A stretch of 64,000 bases of DNA from Roseburia sp. GTDB lineage: Bacteria; Bacillota; Clostridia; Lachnospirales; Lachnospiraceae. The translations under genes were made by a program, and so were the position numbers. Position 1 is the stretch's first letter, and each line of letters opens with the position of its first letter. The notes beneath the pieces are model-generated. The model saw only the letters and a program-made list of their open reading frames with translations. It had not been told where the DNA came from and did not search any database. Location: assembly GCA_019421345.1 (NCBI GenBank), contig JAHZFL010000001.1, positions 213,252 to 277,251 on the forward strand, in the 5' to 3' direction. This document shows, one piece after another, positions 12,811 through 21,088 of this stretch.

Positions 12811-12882
12811 GATTCCATACTGTCGCAGATCCTTCCCCAGAGAGCTTGTTTTACAGCAAAGCTTCCCGGGAAAGTGAGAAAT

Positions 12883-12910
12883 GCCGCCACAGGAAAACCC
12901 CTGCGGCGGC
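12883..12910 (-). terminator. Hairpin after purE
   Basis: GCCGCCGCAGG pairs with CCTGTGGCGGC (11 bp, one G-U) around six bases, eight bases past the purE stop. Read leftwards it is followed by ATTTCTC, a weak T run. It may limit flow from purE into purM-purN-purD. Confidence 0.55.
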
Positions 12911-12918
12911 GTCCGTTT

Positions 12919-13419
12919 TTAATAGTTCTTATAGCCAACTTCCTGCAGTCTGGCATCCTTTGCCACGACCTGTTCTTTTAATTCTTCAGAATATTGTTTT
13001 AATTTTTGCAAAATTGCATCATCTGATGTTGCAAGAATTTTTGCTGCAAGTAATCCTGCATTTGCACCTCCATTGATCGCAACGGTCGCCACCGGAATAC
13101 CGGACGGCATCTGTACGATCGAATACAGGGAATCACGTCCGCCAAGTGACGTCGTGTGCATCGGAATTCCAATCACCGGCATCGGAAAGATTGCCGCGCA
13201 CATTCCCGGCAGATGCGCCGCCATACCAGCCCCCGCAATCAGCACCTTAAAGCCACGCTCCTCTGCACTCTTTGCATACTCAAAAAATACATCCGGCTCA
13301 CGGTGTGCGGAAATAATCTTCATCTCATAACTGATGCCGAGCTTTTCTAAAATATCCGCTGCCTTTGCCATAACCGGCATATCCGAATCGCTTCCCATTA
13401 CAATACCAACCTTTGCCAT
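12919..13419 (-). CDS. purE: N5-carboxyaminoimidazole ribonucleotide mutase
   Basis: A 166-residue class I PurE, which moves the carboxyl group on AIR. The family hallmarks are all visible: VGIVMGSDSDMPVM, ISAHREPDVFFEYA, AGAGMAAHLPGMCAAIFPMP and the substrate loop SLGGRDSLYSIVQMPSGIPV. GGAG precedes the ATG. A PurK partner, expected for class I enzymes, is not in the window. It lies 38 bases after the M29 peptidase gene. Confidence 0.96.
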   Translation of the reverse strand: MAKVGIVMGSDSDMPVMAKAADILEKLGISYEMKIISAHREPDVFFEYAKSAEERGFKVLIAGAGMAAHLPGMCAAIFPMPVIGIPMHTTSLGGRDSLYSIVQMPSGIPVATVAINGGANAGLLAAKILATSDDAILQKLKQYSEELKEQVVAKDARLQEVGYKNY

Positions 13420-13457
13420 AATGATACTCCTTTTCTGTCTGTTCTTACTTTTTTGAC

Positions 13458-15521
13458 TTATCGTTCCAACGGCTCATTGAGCTGCTCTGTACCCGCCAGC
13501 ACAAATTTGCCTCCTGAAATTATATCAATTTCCCTTCCATCTTTGCAGATTGCCGTAATCTTGTCAAGCTCATCATACGGAATCGTAATATCCGTATGGC
13601 AATTCAGATAAGCCTTCTGCGCCTCGCCGGCATCCTCTGCCTTGCGCAGCGCAGACACCGCATTCTCTCTTGCCACGATTGCTTTTCCATCCGGATTGTA
13701 GGAAACATTATCCTCCTCATGGCTGTAACAGGTATCGCCGACTGCAAAATGCGGTCCGGTCTTTTCAGCGATCAAAATCGGCAGCTTGTCTGCAATATGA
13801 AAATCCCTTGCCATCCGGTACGCCGTCGTATTTGTTCCGATTGCAAATTCTCCCATCGGAAGTGTGTCATGATGCTTTAGGAGATTATCACGGATATATT
13901 TTTGATTTTCTTCCTCATCCGCAAAATTCGTGCAGGTGTAAGAGGAAATCATACCGTCCTTAAAATCAATCTCCAGATTCTCGTATTTTAACTCATTCAG
14001 ATAAACCTGACTGACAAACAGCTTTCCGTTTGTTCCCTCAAGAACGGGAGAGGTAAAGACCTCCCCAACCGGAATATTAACGTCTGCCACACAGTTTTCA
14101 AACGCCGTCTCCTTCTTAGGATTCTTTAATTTCCAAATATTGACAGATAAATCTGTCTTATTTGTCCCCTGTCCGGTAATATGCACCCGCTCCGCCTGAT
14201 CGAGCACATCTATCATGATCTGCTGCATCTTTTGATAGAGCGCATAATCTAAGGTATTGATCTTTACCGTTTCCTCAAAAATCTCCTCGAACTGCGCTCC
14301 AATCGCCGGTACCGGATAAGCGATGATCGTAAAACTGCGCTCCTCGCCTTTGATGTATTTATTGGTGATCTGCCCTGCCTGGCTCATCTCATAGACACAA
14401 AGCTGCTGCTGTTTCTTATCGTAATGAAGCGCTTCCTTCTTCGTCTCCGGCGAAAAAGGTTCCTCCCCAAATACCTCTATCACAGCCGGTCCCGCCATGC
14501 CTGCCGCAAGAAGCTTTTCCTCCTCAAAATATGTCTTTCGGACCTCTAAGCACCGCTCTACATACGCTTTATCTATGTAGTACGCACGATCCTCCTTGTG
14601 GTCATAGTCAAACTGCTTGTTTGCCGCCGTCCCTGTCGCTGCCATTGTCGGTTTCAAGCCCATTTTTTCAAAATTGCGGATAGCCGCACGGACCATGCGC
14701 TCAAAGCCGATCGGATAACGCACCTGCACGACCTTCTTTTTGCCAATGTCCTTGCCCGTCACTTCAAAACCGATGCGATACCCCTCAGTATAGGTATCCG
14801 CCATCGCCTGAATTTTTTCCTCCGGCAGACGGTTTAAAAATTCTGCCATCACAAGCTCATTCGCTCCGATATATGCGCCATAGCGGTACAGATAAGAAGG
14901 ATCCGTCAAATCCGCTCCCATCACGATCTCGGTCTCAAAATTCTCCTCGGGATTGATCTGTCTGCGAATGCTCTCCTCCTGAAAAATTTCACTGTAGTCG
15001 TGAAAATACCAATAAAAAATCTGTGACAGCTCTTTTGCGCACTCCGCCCCCTTTGCCTCGTTTTCCTCCCTTGCCCAATCCTCAAAGGTATTGTAGACCT
15101 CCACAAACAGCTCCATTGCAATCGTAAGACGGAGAAGATTGCCTCTGAACACCTCACGGATGCTCTCCCTAAGATGCGCTGCCATTAAGCAAAGCGGCTC
15201 TCCAAGCTCCCTGCCAAACACTTTGATGGCATATGCCGGATTGGCATAGCTGCTCTGATATGCCTCCGGCAGAATATCCTCATAAAGCTTAAAATTCTGC
15301 TGCTTTAGCTCTGTGGCGCTTTTACTGTCCTTTTTATCCCTGTAAAGCCTTGCCAGCATCAGCAAAAACGCCGCATTTTTTTGAAAATAATCAGCAAACT
15401 GCTCTTTTGTTTCCGCCTTGCTGCAAATCTGCGCGATCCGCTCCTCCATCAGTTCAAACCGTTCTTCTGCCTGATGATTCAATTCCTCATAAATCTCACT
15501 GTATCCCACCTGTCTCTCCAT
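13458..15521 (-). CDS. M29-family aminopeptidase with a long N-terminal extension
   Basis: 687 residues. The C-terminal 400 carry the M29 (AmpS/PepS) metal-binding signatures: HITGQGTNKTDLSV, VPVGEVF-like IPVGEVFTSPVLEGTNG, GEFAIGTN, AEKTGPHFAVGDTCY and CHTDITIPYDE. These provide the Glu, His and Asp ligands for two metal ions. Classical M29 enzymes are about 410 residues. The extra 270 residues at the front are helical (RFELMEERIAQICSKAE, IFYWYFHDYSEIFQEESI) and unassigned. I chose the ATG at 15521, five bases after the HD gene stop with AGGAGG adjacent; the open frame runs further upstream without support. Cytosolic peptide turnover is the likely role. Confidence 0.85.
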   Translation of the reverse strand: MERQVGYSEIYEELNHQAEERFELMEERIAQICSKAETKEQFADYFQKNAAFLLMLARLYRDKKDSKSATELKQQNFKLYEDILPEAYQSSYANPAYAIKVFGRELGEPLCLMAAHLRESIREVFRGNLLRLTIAMELFVEVYNTFEDWAREENEAKGAECAKELSQIFYWYFHDYSEIFQEESIRRQINPEENFETEIVMGADLTDPSYLYRYGAYIGANELVMAEFLNRLPEEKIQAMADTYTEGYRIGFEVTGKDIGKKKVVQVRYPIGFERMVRAAIRNFEKMGLKPTMAATGTAANKQFDYDHKEDRAYYIDKAYVERCLEVRKTYFEEEKLLAAGMAGPAVIEVFGEEPFSPETKKEALHYDKKQQQLCVYEMSQAGQITNKYIKGEERSFTIIAYPVPAIGAQFEEIFEETVKINTLDYALYQKMQQIMIDVLDQAERVHITGQGTNKTDLSVNIWKLKNPKKETAFENCVADVNIPVGEVFTSPVLEGTNGKLFVSQVYLNELKYENLEIDFKDGMISSYTCTNFADEEENQKYIRDNLLKHHDTLPMGEFAIGTNTTAYRMARDFHIADKLPILIAEKTGPHFAVGDTCYSHEEDNVSYNPDGKAIVARENAVSALRKAEDAGEAQKAYLNCHTDITIPYDELDKITAICKDGREIDIISGGKFVLAGTEQLNEPLER

Positions 15522-15526
15522 TCCTC

Positions 15527-16114
15527 CTATTCCTCTAATAGCTTTCCCTCTGCCGCATTCTTCTCGATCAGACCCTTCGCATACGCCCAAAGCTCGTCAG
15601 ACCCTTCCATTGTGTGCGCATTTCTTTCCAGCACCTGGGACTTCTTCACACCATGCTCGATCCACGACCTGCCGCCCGATGCATCATTGAGCAGAAGCGG
15701 CTGAACCTTATCGAGCGTATTCGCAAATTTTGCCTCTGCCGTCTCCATCGCCTCAAACTCGTCCCAAAGCGCACGGTATTCTTCCTCCTGCTCTTTTGGA
15801 AGCAATCCAAAAATACGGTCTGCCGCCTTTAACTCACGCGCGCGCTTGGTCTTATTTCCCTCTGTATCATAGGCATAGGTGTCGCCCGCATCAATCTCAA
15901 CCACATCGTGCAGCAGCACCATCTTCATTGTTTTTAATATATCAATTTCTTCCTTCGCATAATCGGCAAGCACAAATGCCATCAGCGCCAAATGCCACGA
16001 ATGCTCGGCATCATTTTCCTTCCGGCTCCCATCTGCCAGATATGTCTGCCGTCCGATCTTTTTAATCTGATCCAGTTCCATAATAAAAGCGATCTGCTTT
16101 TGAAAATCATTCAT
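15527..16114 (-). CDS. HD-domain phosphohydrolase, YfbR-like
   Basis: A 195-residue HD-superfamily protein. The metal-binding residues are visible: His in NDAEHSWHLALM, the His-Asp pair in VLLHDVVEIDAGD and a later Asp in FANTLDKVQPLL. This size and the RQTYL-DGSRKENDAEHSWH motif match the HD_3 group related to 5'-nucleotidase YfbR, so dephosphorylation of nucleotides is the likely activity. I chose ATG 16114 because GAGGAGG precedes it; the longer frame overlaps the neighbouring gene. Its stop is five bases from the peptidase start. Confidence 0.8.
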   Translation of the reverse strand: MNDFQKQIAFIMELDQIKKIGRQTYLADGSRKENDAEHSWHLALMAFVLADYAKEEIDILKTMKMVLLHDVVEIDAGDTYAYDTEGNKTKRARELKAADRIFGLLPKEQEEEYRALWDEFEAMETAEAKFANTLDKVQPLLLNDASGGRSWIEHGVKKSQVLERNAHTMEGSDELWAYAKGLIEKNAAEGKLLEE

Positions 16115-16131
16115 CACAATTTCCTCCTCTG

Positions 16132-16458
16132 TCAGCCTGCCATACCTGCGGCGTAAAGCGCTGCCCAGATGCCGACGGCGCAAAAAGAAACAACCGTTGA
16201 AACATAAGGAAATAGTTTGAAGGAATTTTCCTCCCGCAGACTTCTGATCGCGATCACAAGTGCAACAATCCCAAGAAGCATTGCCGCCACACCAGCACTT
16301 CCCAGATACATACTTCCGTTTCCCTGGTTCCAAAATGAGTTCATGACTACCGCTGCCAGCACTGCCAGCGACAGTACCGCTAACAACAGCGCAGCGATTC
16401 CTCGCTTGGACTGTGTTTTTTCCGTAAACTTATAATCTCTCCTCCGGCGTTTTCTCAC
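16132..16458 (-). CDS. Small membrane protein, DUF6142-like
   Basis: A 108-residue protein with a basic N-terminus and three predicted membrane segments (GIAALLLAVLSLAVLAAVVM, VAAMLLGIVALVIAI, STVVSFCAVGIWAALYA). The GTG start at 16458 has GGGGGA six bases upstream and lies inside the end of the VanZ-like gene (29-base overlap). Similar three-helix proteins recur in Lachnospiraceae near nucleotide-synthesis genes. Function unknown; the DUF name is from memory of the sequence pattern. Confidence 0.65.
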   Translation of the reverse strand: MRKRRRRDYKFTEKTQSKRGIAALLLAVLSLAVLAAVVMNSFWNQGNGSMYLGSAGVAAMLLGIVALVIAIRSLREENSFKLFPYVSTVVSFCAVGIWAALYAAGMAG

Positions 16459-16912
16459 CCTTATTCCCCCACAAGATTCTTTTTCCTAACCAATAAACAA
16501 AAAATCCAATGATTCCGCCTAACGTATTTAGCAGCAGATCATCTACATCAAAGCTTCCAACCTTCGCCACCAACTGTAATAATTCTACCAAAAGGCTGAG
16601 TTCAAAGCTATAGTATGCCGTAAACCAAAATTTTCTGCAGCGTGTGGAAAAAACAGGCAGAAATATACCAAACGGCACAAACGCGGCGACATTTCCTACA
16701 ATATTCAAGAGCACGGTTCCCGTACCAAGTCTCTTATGATACCGGATAAATCTTCCGATTTCTTTAAACGGTACAAGATTATAATGATAGGTACGCTCGC
16801 TGTAGGTGCGCCCAAGCTCCTCCGAAAAAAAGAGGAAATAAAATAACACGGTAAAATATAAGATAAATAATCCAATCGCCAGCAAGCGGCGTCTTTTCTT
16901 ACTCACAGCCAT
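16430..16912 (-). CDS. VanZ-family membrane protein
   Basis: A 160-residue integral membrane protein with four to five hydrophobic segments. It has the VanZ-like core YHYNLVPFKEIGRFIRY, LLNIVGNVAAFVPFGIFLP, SLLVELLQLVAKVGSFDVDD and LLLNTLGGIIGFFVYWLG, with the conserved N-x-V-x-x-x-P-x-G and D-D-x-x-x-N-x-x-G motifs. VanZ proteins affect teicoplanin tolerance in enterococci; in most genomes, as here, they have no glycopeptide cluster nearby and an unknown role. It starts inside the end of pyrE (14-base overlap). Confidence 0.85.
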   Translation of the reverse strand: MAVSKKRRRLLAIGLFILYFTVLFYFLFFSEELGRTYSERTYHYNLVPFKEIGRFIRYHKRLGTGTVLLNIVGNVAAFVPFGIFLPVFSTRCRKFWFTAYYSFELSLLVELLQLVAKVGSFDVDDLLLNTLGGIIGFFVYWLGKRILWGNKGEKTPEERL

Positions 16913-17579
16913 ACTGCCTGTAATATTCGTCGATCGCTTCCTTTATCCCATCGTCGATAACGACTCTGCCATGACACGGACGGTTGTACAAATGCTCTAC
17001 CACCTCATCCATCGTCACGATCGCGTTTGCCGCAAAGCCATATCGCTCCTGCACTTCCTCAAGCGCGCTCTTGTCACCGCCAAGACCTTTTTCCATACGG
17101 TTTAAGGAAACCATCAGACCTATGATCGCAACATCTGCCGCTCCCTTCACCTTTGGAACTGTCTCCTCCATCGACTTGCCGGAGGTCGTTACATCTTCGA
17201 TCATAACAACTCTGTCACCATCCTTTAAGCTGCTTCCGAGAAATCCCCCCTTGTCCGCCCCGTGATCCTTTTCCTCCTTGCGGTCAGAGCAGTAACGGAT
17301 CTCTTTTCCATATAATTTGCTGTAAGCAACCGCTGTCACAACACTGATCGGGATTCCCTTGTACGCCGGACCAAACAGCACATCAAAGTCATCGCCATAC
17401 GTCTTGTGGATTGCCTTCGCATAGTACTCGCCGAGACGCATCAACTGGCTGCCCGTCACATAGGCGCCTGCGTTCATAAAAAACGGGGACTTTCTGCCGC
17501 TTTTTAGAGTAAATTCTCCAAACTTAAGCACATCACTCTCTACCATAAACTCAATAAATTCCTGCTTGTATGCTTCCAT
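16899..17579 (-). CDS. pyrE: Orotate phosphoribosyltransferase
   Basis: A 226-residue enzyme transferring ribose-phosphate from PRPP to orotate. The PRPP loop VVMIEDVTTSGKSM, the catalytic loop KEEKDHGADKGG and LFGPAYKGIPISVV are all present. GGAGG lies ahead of the ATG with an 11-base spacer. A promoter is visible at 17659-17631. It opens the leftward run pyrE-VanZ-DUF-HD-M29-purE. The other pyr genes lie upstream at 19.4-22.4 kb, separated by two acetyltransferases and a toxin module. Confidence 0.97.
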   Translation of the reverse strand: MEAYKQEFIEFMVESDVLKFGEFTLKSGRKSPFFMNAGAYVTGSQLMRLGEYYAKAIHKTYGDDFDVLFGPAYKGIPISVVTAVAYSKLYGKEIRYCSDRKEEKDHGADKGGFLGSSLKDGDRVVMIEDVTTSGKSMEETVPKVKGAADVAIIGLMVSLNRMEKGLGGDKSALEEVQERYGFAANAIVTMDEVVEHLYNRPCHGRVVIDDGIKEAIDEYYRQYGCE

Positions 17580-17630
17580 CCTCTCTCAAACCTCCGTTTT
17601 ATGGGCTTTTTAACACTTTCATTTTTATCA

Positions 17631-17659
17631 ATCTTATCATACCCTATTCATATTTTCAA
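17631..17659 (-). promoter_or_regulatory. pyrE promoter
   Basis: On the minus strand TTGAAA (17659-17654), 17 bases, TAAGAT (17636-17631), about 52 bases before the pyrE start. No PyrR attenuator-like hairpin was seen in between. Confidence 0.5.
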
Positions 17660-17861
17660 TTCTGGAAATCATCGGATAGAAAAGAACCTGATTCTAACAA
17701 TGCCCCGCCAAAACACGCGGCATCTGAGGTATCTTTTTATTTTAAACTCTGTTTCCTGTATGGCATAATCATTTTGTATCATTGAAAACAAAGCAGGATG
17801 TGATTTTCCGATAATTAGACGCTCTCTAGTACACAAAGGGTGTGATGCCCGATGAACAACA

Positions 17862-17939
17862 GTGGAAGTTCTCACTTTATTGCCAGTAATTTTTGCGGCT
17901 CTGTCTTACATATATAGTCATAATAACAAAAAGAAATAG
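17862..17939 (+). CDS. Small hydrophobic peptide, type I toxin-like (25 residues)
   Basis: From GTG 17862: VEVLTLLPVIFAALSYIYSH, then NNKKK, one membrane helix with a basic tail. It aligns end to end with the last 22 residues of the peptide at 7118-7207 (A-x-L-[TS]-Y-I-x-x-H-x-x-x-K-K). The stop again overlaps a hairpin, AATAGCATCC (17935-17944) with GGATGCTATT (17963-17972), whose loop core TCGTCCAAAGTTGAGGA is shared with the island module. The ribosome site is weak (AAAGGG about 20 bases upstream), so efficient translation is uncertain. A converging RNA is predicted. Confidence 0.55.
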   Translation: MEVLTLLPVIFAALSYIYSHNNKKK

Positions 17940-18028
17940 CATCCCAGATCGTCCAAAGTTGAGGATGCTATTCTTATAATTCATTTTCTTACTGAGGGCA
18001 ATCGGAAATCAGTTCTGATCACCTTTCT
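17930..18028 (-). ncRNA. Candidate antisense antitoxin RNA, chromosomal copy
   Basis: A minus-strand TATAAT (18040-18035) predicts an RNA starting near 18028 and running to the hairpin that overlaps the toxin stop. The -35 (CTGATT, 17-base spacer) is poor, but it sits in a CAGACCG/CGGTCTG inverted repeat (18045-18072) that may bind a regulator. Confidence 0.4.
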
Positions 18029-18227
18029 GAGTAGATTATACACCAGACCGTTTGAGAAATCAGGCGGTCTGCTTAACATAAGCGCAGCTCGCAAACATTC
18101 AAATCATACGACAGGCGCCTTACTCAGAGCCTTACAGATCATTTCCCAAATCATTTTTTGCTCATTGGAATTAAAAAGCTCATAAGCTTTTGCGCTATTT
18201 CTTGAAAATATTTTCTTTTAGGAAGTC

Positions 18228-18725
18228 TTACAATATCTTTTCGTAACAAATCTCCTTCGGCTCTGTATTTGGCTTTAACTTACCTTTGGTCTTAAATCCG
18301 TGCTTTTCATAGAATAACCTTGCTCTTGTATTATCTTCAAAAACCCAAAGCATAACTTTTGAATAGCCCGCATTTGCAATATCATAAAGTACCGTATCCA
18401 GCATTTTGCTGCCATAACCTTTTCGCCATTGATTCTGCAGACTATGTATGCAAATAAGTTCGGCATATCCATGCATATCACGTTCACGAGTAGTATCCCA
18501 CCATGCAATACAATGAGGCATCCCTTTAGCTTTTAGTAAATATCCATTTCCGATATTCTGTTCCAACAAACGACGGTACATTACAATTGCTTTATCAATT
18601 TGTGTGCATTTTTGCAGAACATCACCATTTAAAATATCTTTAAATCCTGCCTTCCAACTTTCCGTCTGTATATATGCCAATACTTCTTCATCGCCCAATT
18701 TAACCCGCTCAATCGTATATTCCAT
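18228..18725 (-). CDS. GNAT-family acetyltransferase
   Basis: 165 residues. The acetyl-CoA pyrophosphate loop is NQWRKGYGSKMLDTVLYDIA, with the following strand KVMLWVFEDNTRARLFYEKH and the tail GFKTKGK: a standard single-domain GNAT. The substrate cannot be told from sequence. AT-rich relative to its neighbours, it lies with a second GNAT in the gap between the toxin module and pyrD, which suggests recent acquisition of both. The start at 18725 follows a GAGGT-type site. Confidence 0.8.
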   Translation of the reverse strand: MEYTIERVKLGDEEVLAYIQTESWKAGFKDILNGDVLQKCTQIDKAIVMYRRLLEQNIGNGYLLKAKGMPHCIAWWDTTRERDMHGYAELICIHSLQNQWRKGYGSKMLDTVLYDIANAGYSKVMLWVFEDNTRARLFYEKHGFKTKGKLKPNTEPKEICYEKIL

Positions 18726-18795
18726 ATTTTTACCTCTATAAATGCAAATCTACGAAACCAATCGATGTTTCATGTCTTACAGGAGTTCACTTAAC

Positions 18796-19296
18796 TCACA
18801 AGTCTTTTTTGACTAAAACAGATTCATTTGTTCGTAATACTTCCTGAAAACCACATTTCATGAACAGTGAAATTGACGGATTATCTATTGCTATCTCATC
18901 AAAAATTACTTGTACTCCATTATCTTTTGCATTTTTGCACAAGAGCAATAGCGCCTCTCGACCATAACCCTTTTGTCTATATGGAGCATATATCATTACA
19001 TCTGCGATGAACATTTCTCTTTCTTCCTCAAAATGATATGCTGCTTCTCCTAAAAAGACATCATTTTCTTTCACATATCTGTAAAATCGCTTGTTGTCGT
19101 GATTTATTATCCATGCGTCATACCACCTTGCCCATTGTTCTTTTGGAAAGGGAATTGTACCGCCATATGCATGATTGTAACACATCGTTTGTCCATCACT
19201 TAGCATTGTTTCCCGAAACCATAAATCTTCCATATGAGGTCTGTATAATTCAACCACCTTATACCTCCACAGCTCAGAATTTGTGTCGTATTTCAT
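18796..19296 (-). CDS. GNAT-family acetyltransferase
   Basis: 166 residues. An N-terminal half with aromatic motifs (EQWARWYDAWII) is followed by the GNAT core MFIADVMIYAPYRQKGYGRE, then SISLFMKCGFQEV. Q-K-G-Y-G-R is the acetyl-CoA loop. The region DVFLGEAAYHFEEE supplies the central strands. Substrate unknown. It is also AT-rich and sits beside the other acetyltransferase, but shares little sequence with it, so they are not recent duplicates. Confidence 0.75.
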   Translation of the reverse strand: MKYDTNSELWRYKVVELYRPHMEDLWFRETMLSDGQTMCYNHAYGGTIPFPKEQWARWYDAWIINHDNKRFYRYVKENDVFLGEAAYHFEEEREMFIADVMIYAPYRQKGYGREALLLLCKNAKDNGVQVIFDEIAIDNPSISLFMKCGFQEVLRTNESVLVKKDL

Positions 19297-19401
19297 ATCT
19301 ACATATTACCACGAACAAAATCACTTGGCGTCTTTTTCTCATCAGCCCAATGCCGCTCATCATAGCAGTCTGCCTGTCCCTGATATACAAAGAAAGTGCG
19401 C

Positions 19402-20310
19402 TTACCTCTCACACACCGCACCCACCAGTTCCTTTAGGCTCTCTACCTGATAGCGCTCCATATAGCTTTGAATACCGTCCACGATTTCCTTGGCGGCGTG
19501 CGGGTTTGTAAAGTTTACCGTTCCCACAGAAACAGCCGTCGCGCCCGCAAGGATCATCTCAATCGCATCCTCCGCCGTCATAATTCCCCCCATGCCGATG
19601 ATCGGAATCGAAACTGCCTGTGCCGACTGGTACACCATACGAACCGCCACCGGATGAACCGCAGGTCCTGACAGTCCTCCGGTGCGGTTTGCCAGTGCAA
19701 AGCACCTTTTGTGAATGTCAATCTTCATCCCTGTGATCGTATTGATCATGGAGAGCGCATCCGCACCTCCTGTCTCCGCCGCGCGCGCCATCTCCGTAAT
19801 ATCCGTCACATTCGGTGACAGCTTCATAATGACCGGCTGCTTCGCATGACGCTTGATCTCTCTTGTGATCGCCTCCACCGTCTGCGGAGTCTGACCAAAC
19901 GAGATACCTCCCTCCTTCACATTCGGGCAGGAAATATTGATCTCAAGCAAATCTACGGGCTGATCCCAAAGACGCTCCACAACCGCGACATACTCCTCCG
20001 TCGTATGTCCGCAGACATTGACGATGATCTTCGTATCAAATCTCTTTAAAAACGGAATATCCCGCTCAATAAACAAATCAATGCCCGGATTCTGGAGGCC
20101 GATCGCATTTAACATCCCGCCATACACCTCTGCCACACGCGGTGTCGGATTACCCTCCCACGGCACGTTTGCAACGCCCTTCGTCACGACTGCACCAAGC
20201 TTGTTTAAATCCACAAACTCTGCGTATTCCTCCCCGGATCCAAACGTTCCTGATGCTGTCATCACGGGATTCTTGAACTTCACTCCGCACAAATCAACGC
20301 TCATATCCAT
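19402..20310 (-). CDS. pyrD: Dihydroorotate dehydrogenase 1B, catalytic subunit
   Basis: A 302-residue FMN enzyme of class 1B. Seen: KNPVMTASGTFGSGEEYAEF, NAIGLQNPGID, the catalytic-loop cysteine in EINISCPNVKEGG, VIMKLSPNVTDI, LSMINTITGMKIDIH, and the FMN-phosphate motifs IGMGGIMTAEDAIEMIL and VSVGTVN. The ATG overlaps the pyrK stop by one base (TGATG) with GAGGAGG inside pyrK, so the subunits are coupled. With PyrK it passes electrons to NAD. Confidence 0.97.
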   Translation of the reverse strand: MDMSVDLCGVKFKNPVMTASGTFGSGEEYAEFVDLNKLGAVVTKGVANVPWEGNPTPRVAEVYGGMLNAIGLQNPGIDLFIERDIPFLKRFDTKIIVNVCGHTTEEYVAVVERLWDQPVDLLEINISCPNVKEGGISFGQTPQTVEAITREIKRHAKQPVIMKLSPNVTDITEMARAAETGGADALSMINTITGMKIDIHKRCFALANRTGGLSGPAVHPVAVRMVYQSAQAVSIPIIGMGGIMTAEDAIEMILAGATAVSVGTVNFTNPHAAKEIVDGIQSYMERYQVESLKELVGAVCER

Positions 20311-21080
20311 CAGAACTCCACCTCCTCGGCACGAAATACCGGTCCCTCTTTGCAGACCCTCTTATTTTTTACATTGGAGTGCGCATCCTTCTCCTTTGAC
20401 CGGCATACGCAGGCAAGGCAGGCGCCAATTCCGCACGCCATACGCTCCTCCATCGAAATCCAGCACTCGATATGGTTCTCCGCGGCATAGTCCTTTAATG
20501 CGCGAAGCATCGGTGTCGGTCCGCAGGCATAGATGACATCGGCATGCAGATCATTTGCCCGTATGGCATCCAGAACATTTCCCACTGTCCCAACACTGCC
20601 GTCCTCCGTCGCCACAAAGACTTCCCCGTATGCTCTCAGCTCGTCTGCTAAAAAAAGCTCTCTGTCACGGTAGCCCAGCACAATCTGTTTCTCACAATCA
20701 AGCTGCTTTGCCAGCTCAAGCATCGGCGGGATTCCGATGCCTCCTCCGATCAAAAATGCTTTTTTCTTGCCCGTCACAAAGCCATTGCCAAGCGGTCCGA
20801 CCACCTTGACGTGCGCTCCTGCGCGCAGTCTTGAAAACTCCTCTGTTCCCTCACCCACAACGCGATATACAAGACGGATCCCGCCATTTTCCTTGTCGAT
20901 CTCACAGATGCTGATCGGTCTTGGAAGCAGTCTGCTCCCATCATTGCAATAAACCGACACAAATTGCCCCGGTCCGGCATGCGCAGCAAGCTGCTCTGTT
21001 TTCAGCCAAAGACTGTATATCTCTGATGCGATCTCCTCCTGCCGGATGACGCACGCCAATTCTTCAAACCTCTCTGCCAT
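20310..21080 (-). CDS. pyrK: Dihydroorotate dehydrogenase electron-transfer subunit
   Basis: A 256-residue iron-sulfur flavoprotein. FAD domain: PGQFVSVYC and RLLPRPISICE. NAD domain: IGGGIGIPPMLELAKQL and YACGPTPMLRALKDYA. The 2Fe-2S cluster cysteines lie in CGIGACLACVCR and a later KRVCKEGPVF. It forms the PyrD2-PyrK2 complex and links orotate synthesis to NAD reduction. It is nine bases after the pyrC stop. Confidence 0.97.
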   Translation of the reverse strand: MAERFEELACVIRQEEIASEIYSLWLKTEQLAAHAGPGQFVSVYCNDGSRLLPRPISICEIDKENGGIRLVYRVVGEGTEEFSRLRAGAHVKVVGPLGNGFVTGKKKAFLIGGGIGIPPMLELAKQLDCEKQIVLGYRDRELFLADELRAYGEVFVATEDGSVGTVGNVLDAIRANDLHADVIYACGPTPMLRALKDYAAENHIECWISMEERMACGIGACLACVCRSKEKDAHSNVKNKRVCKEGPVFRAEEVEF

Positions 21081-21088
21081 CTCTGCCC

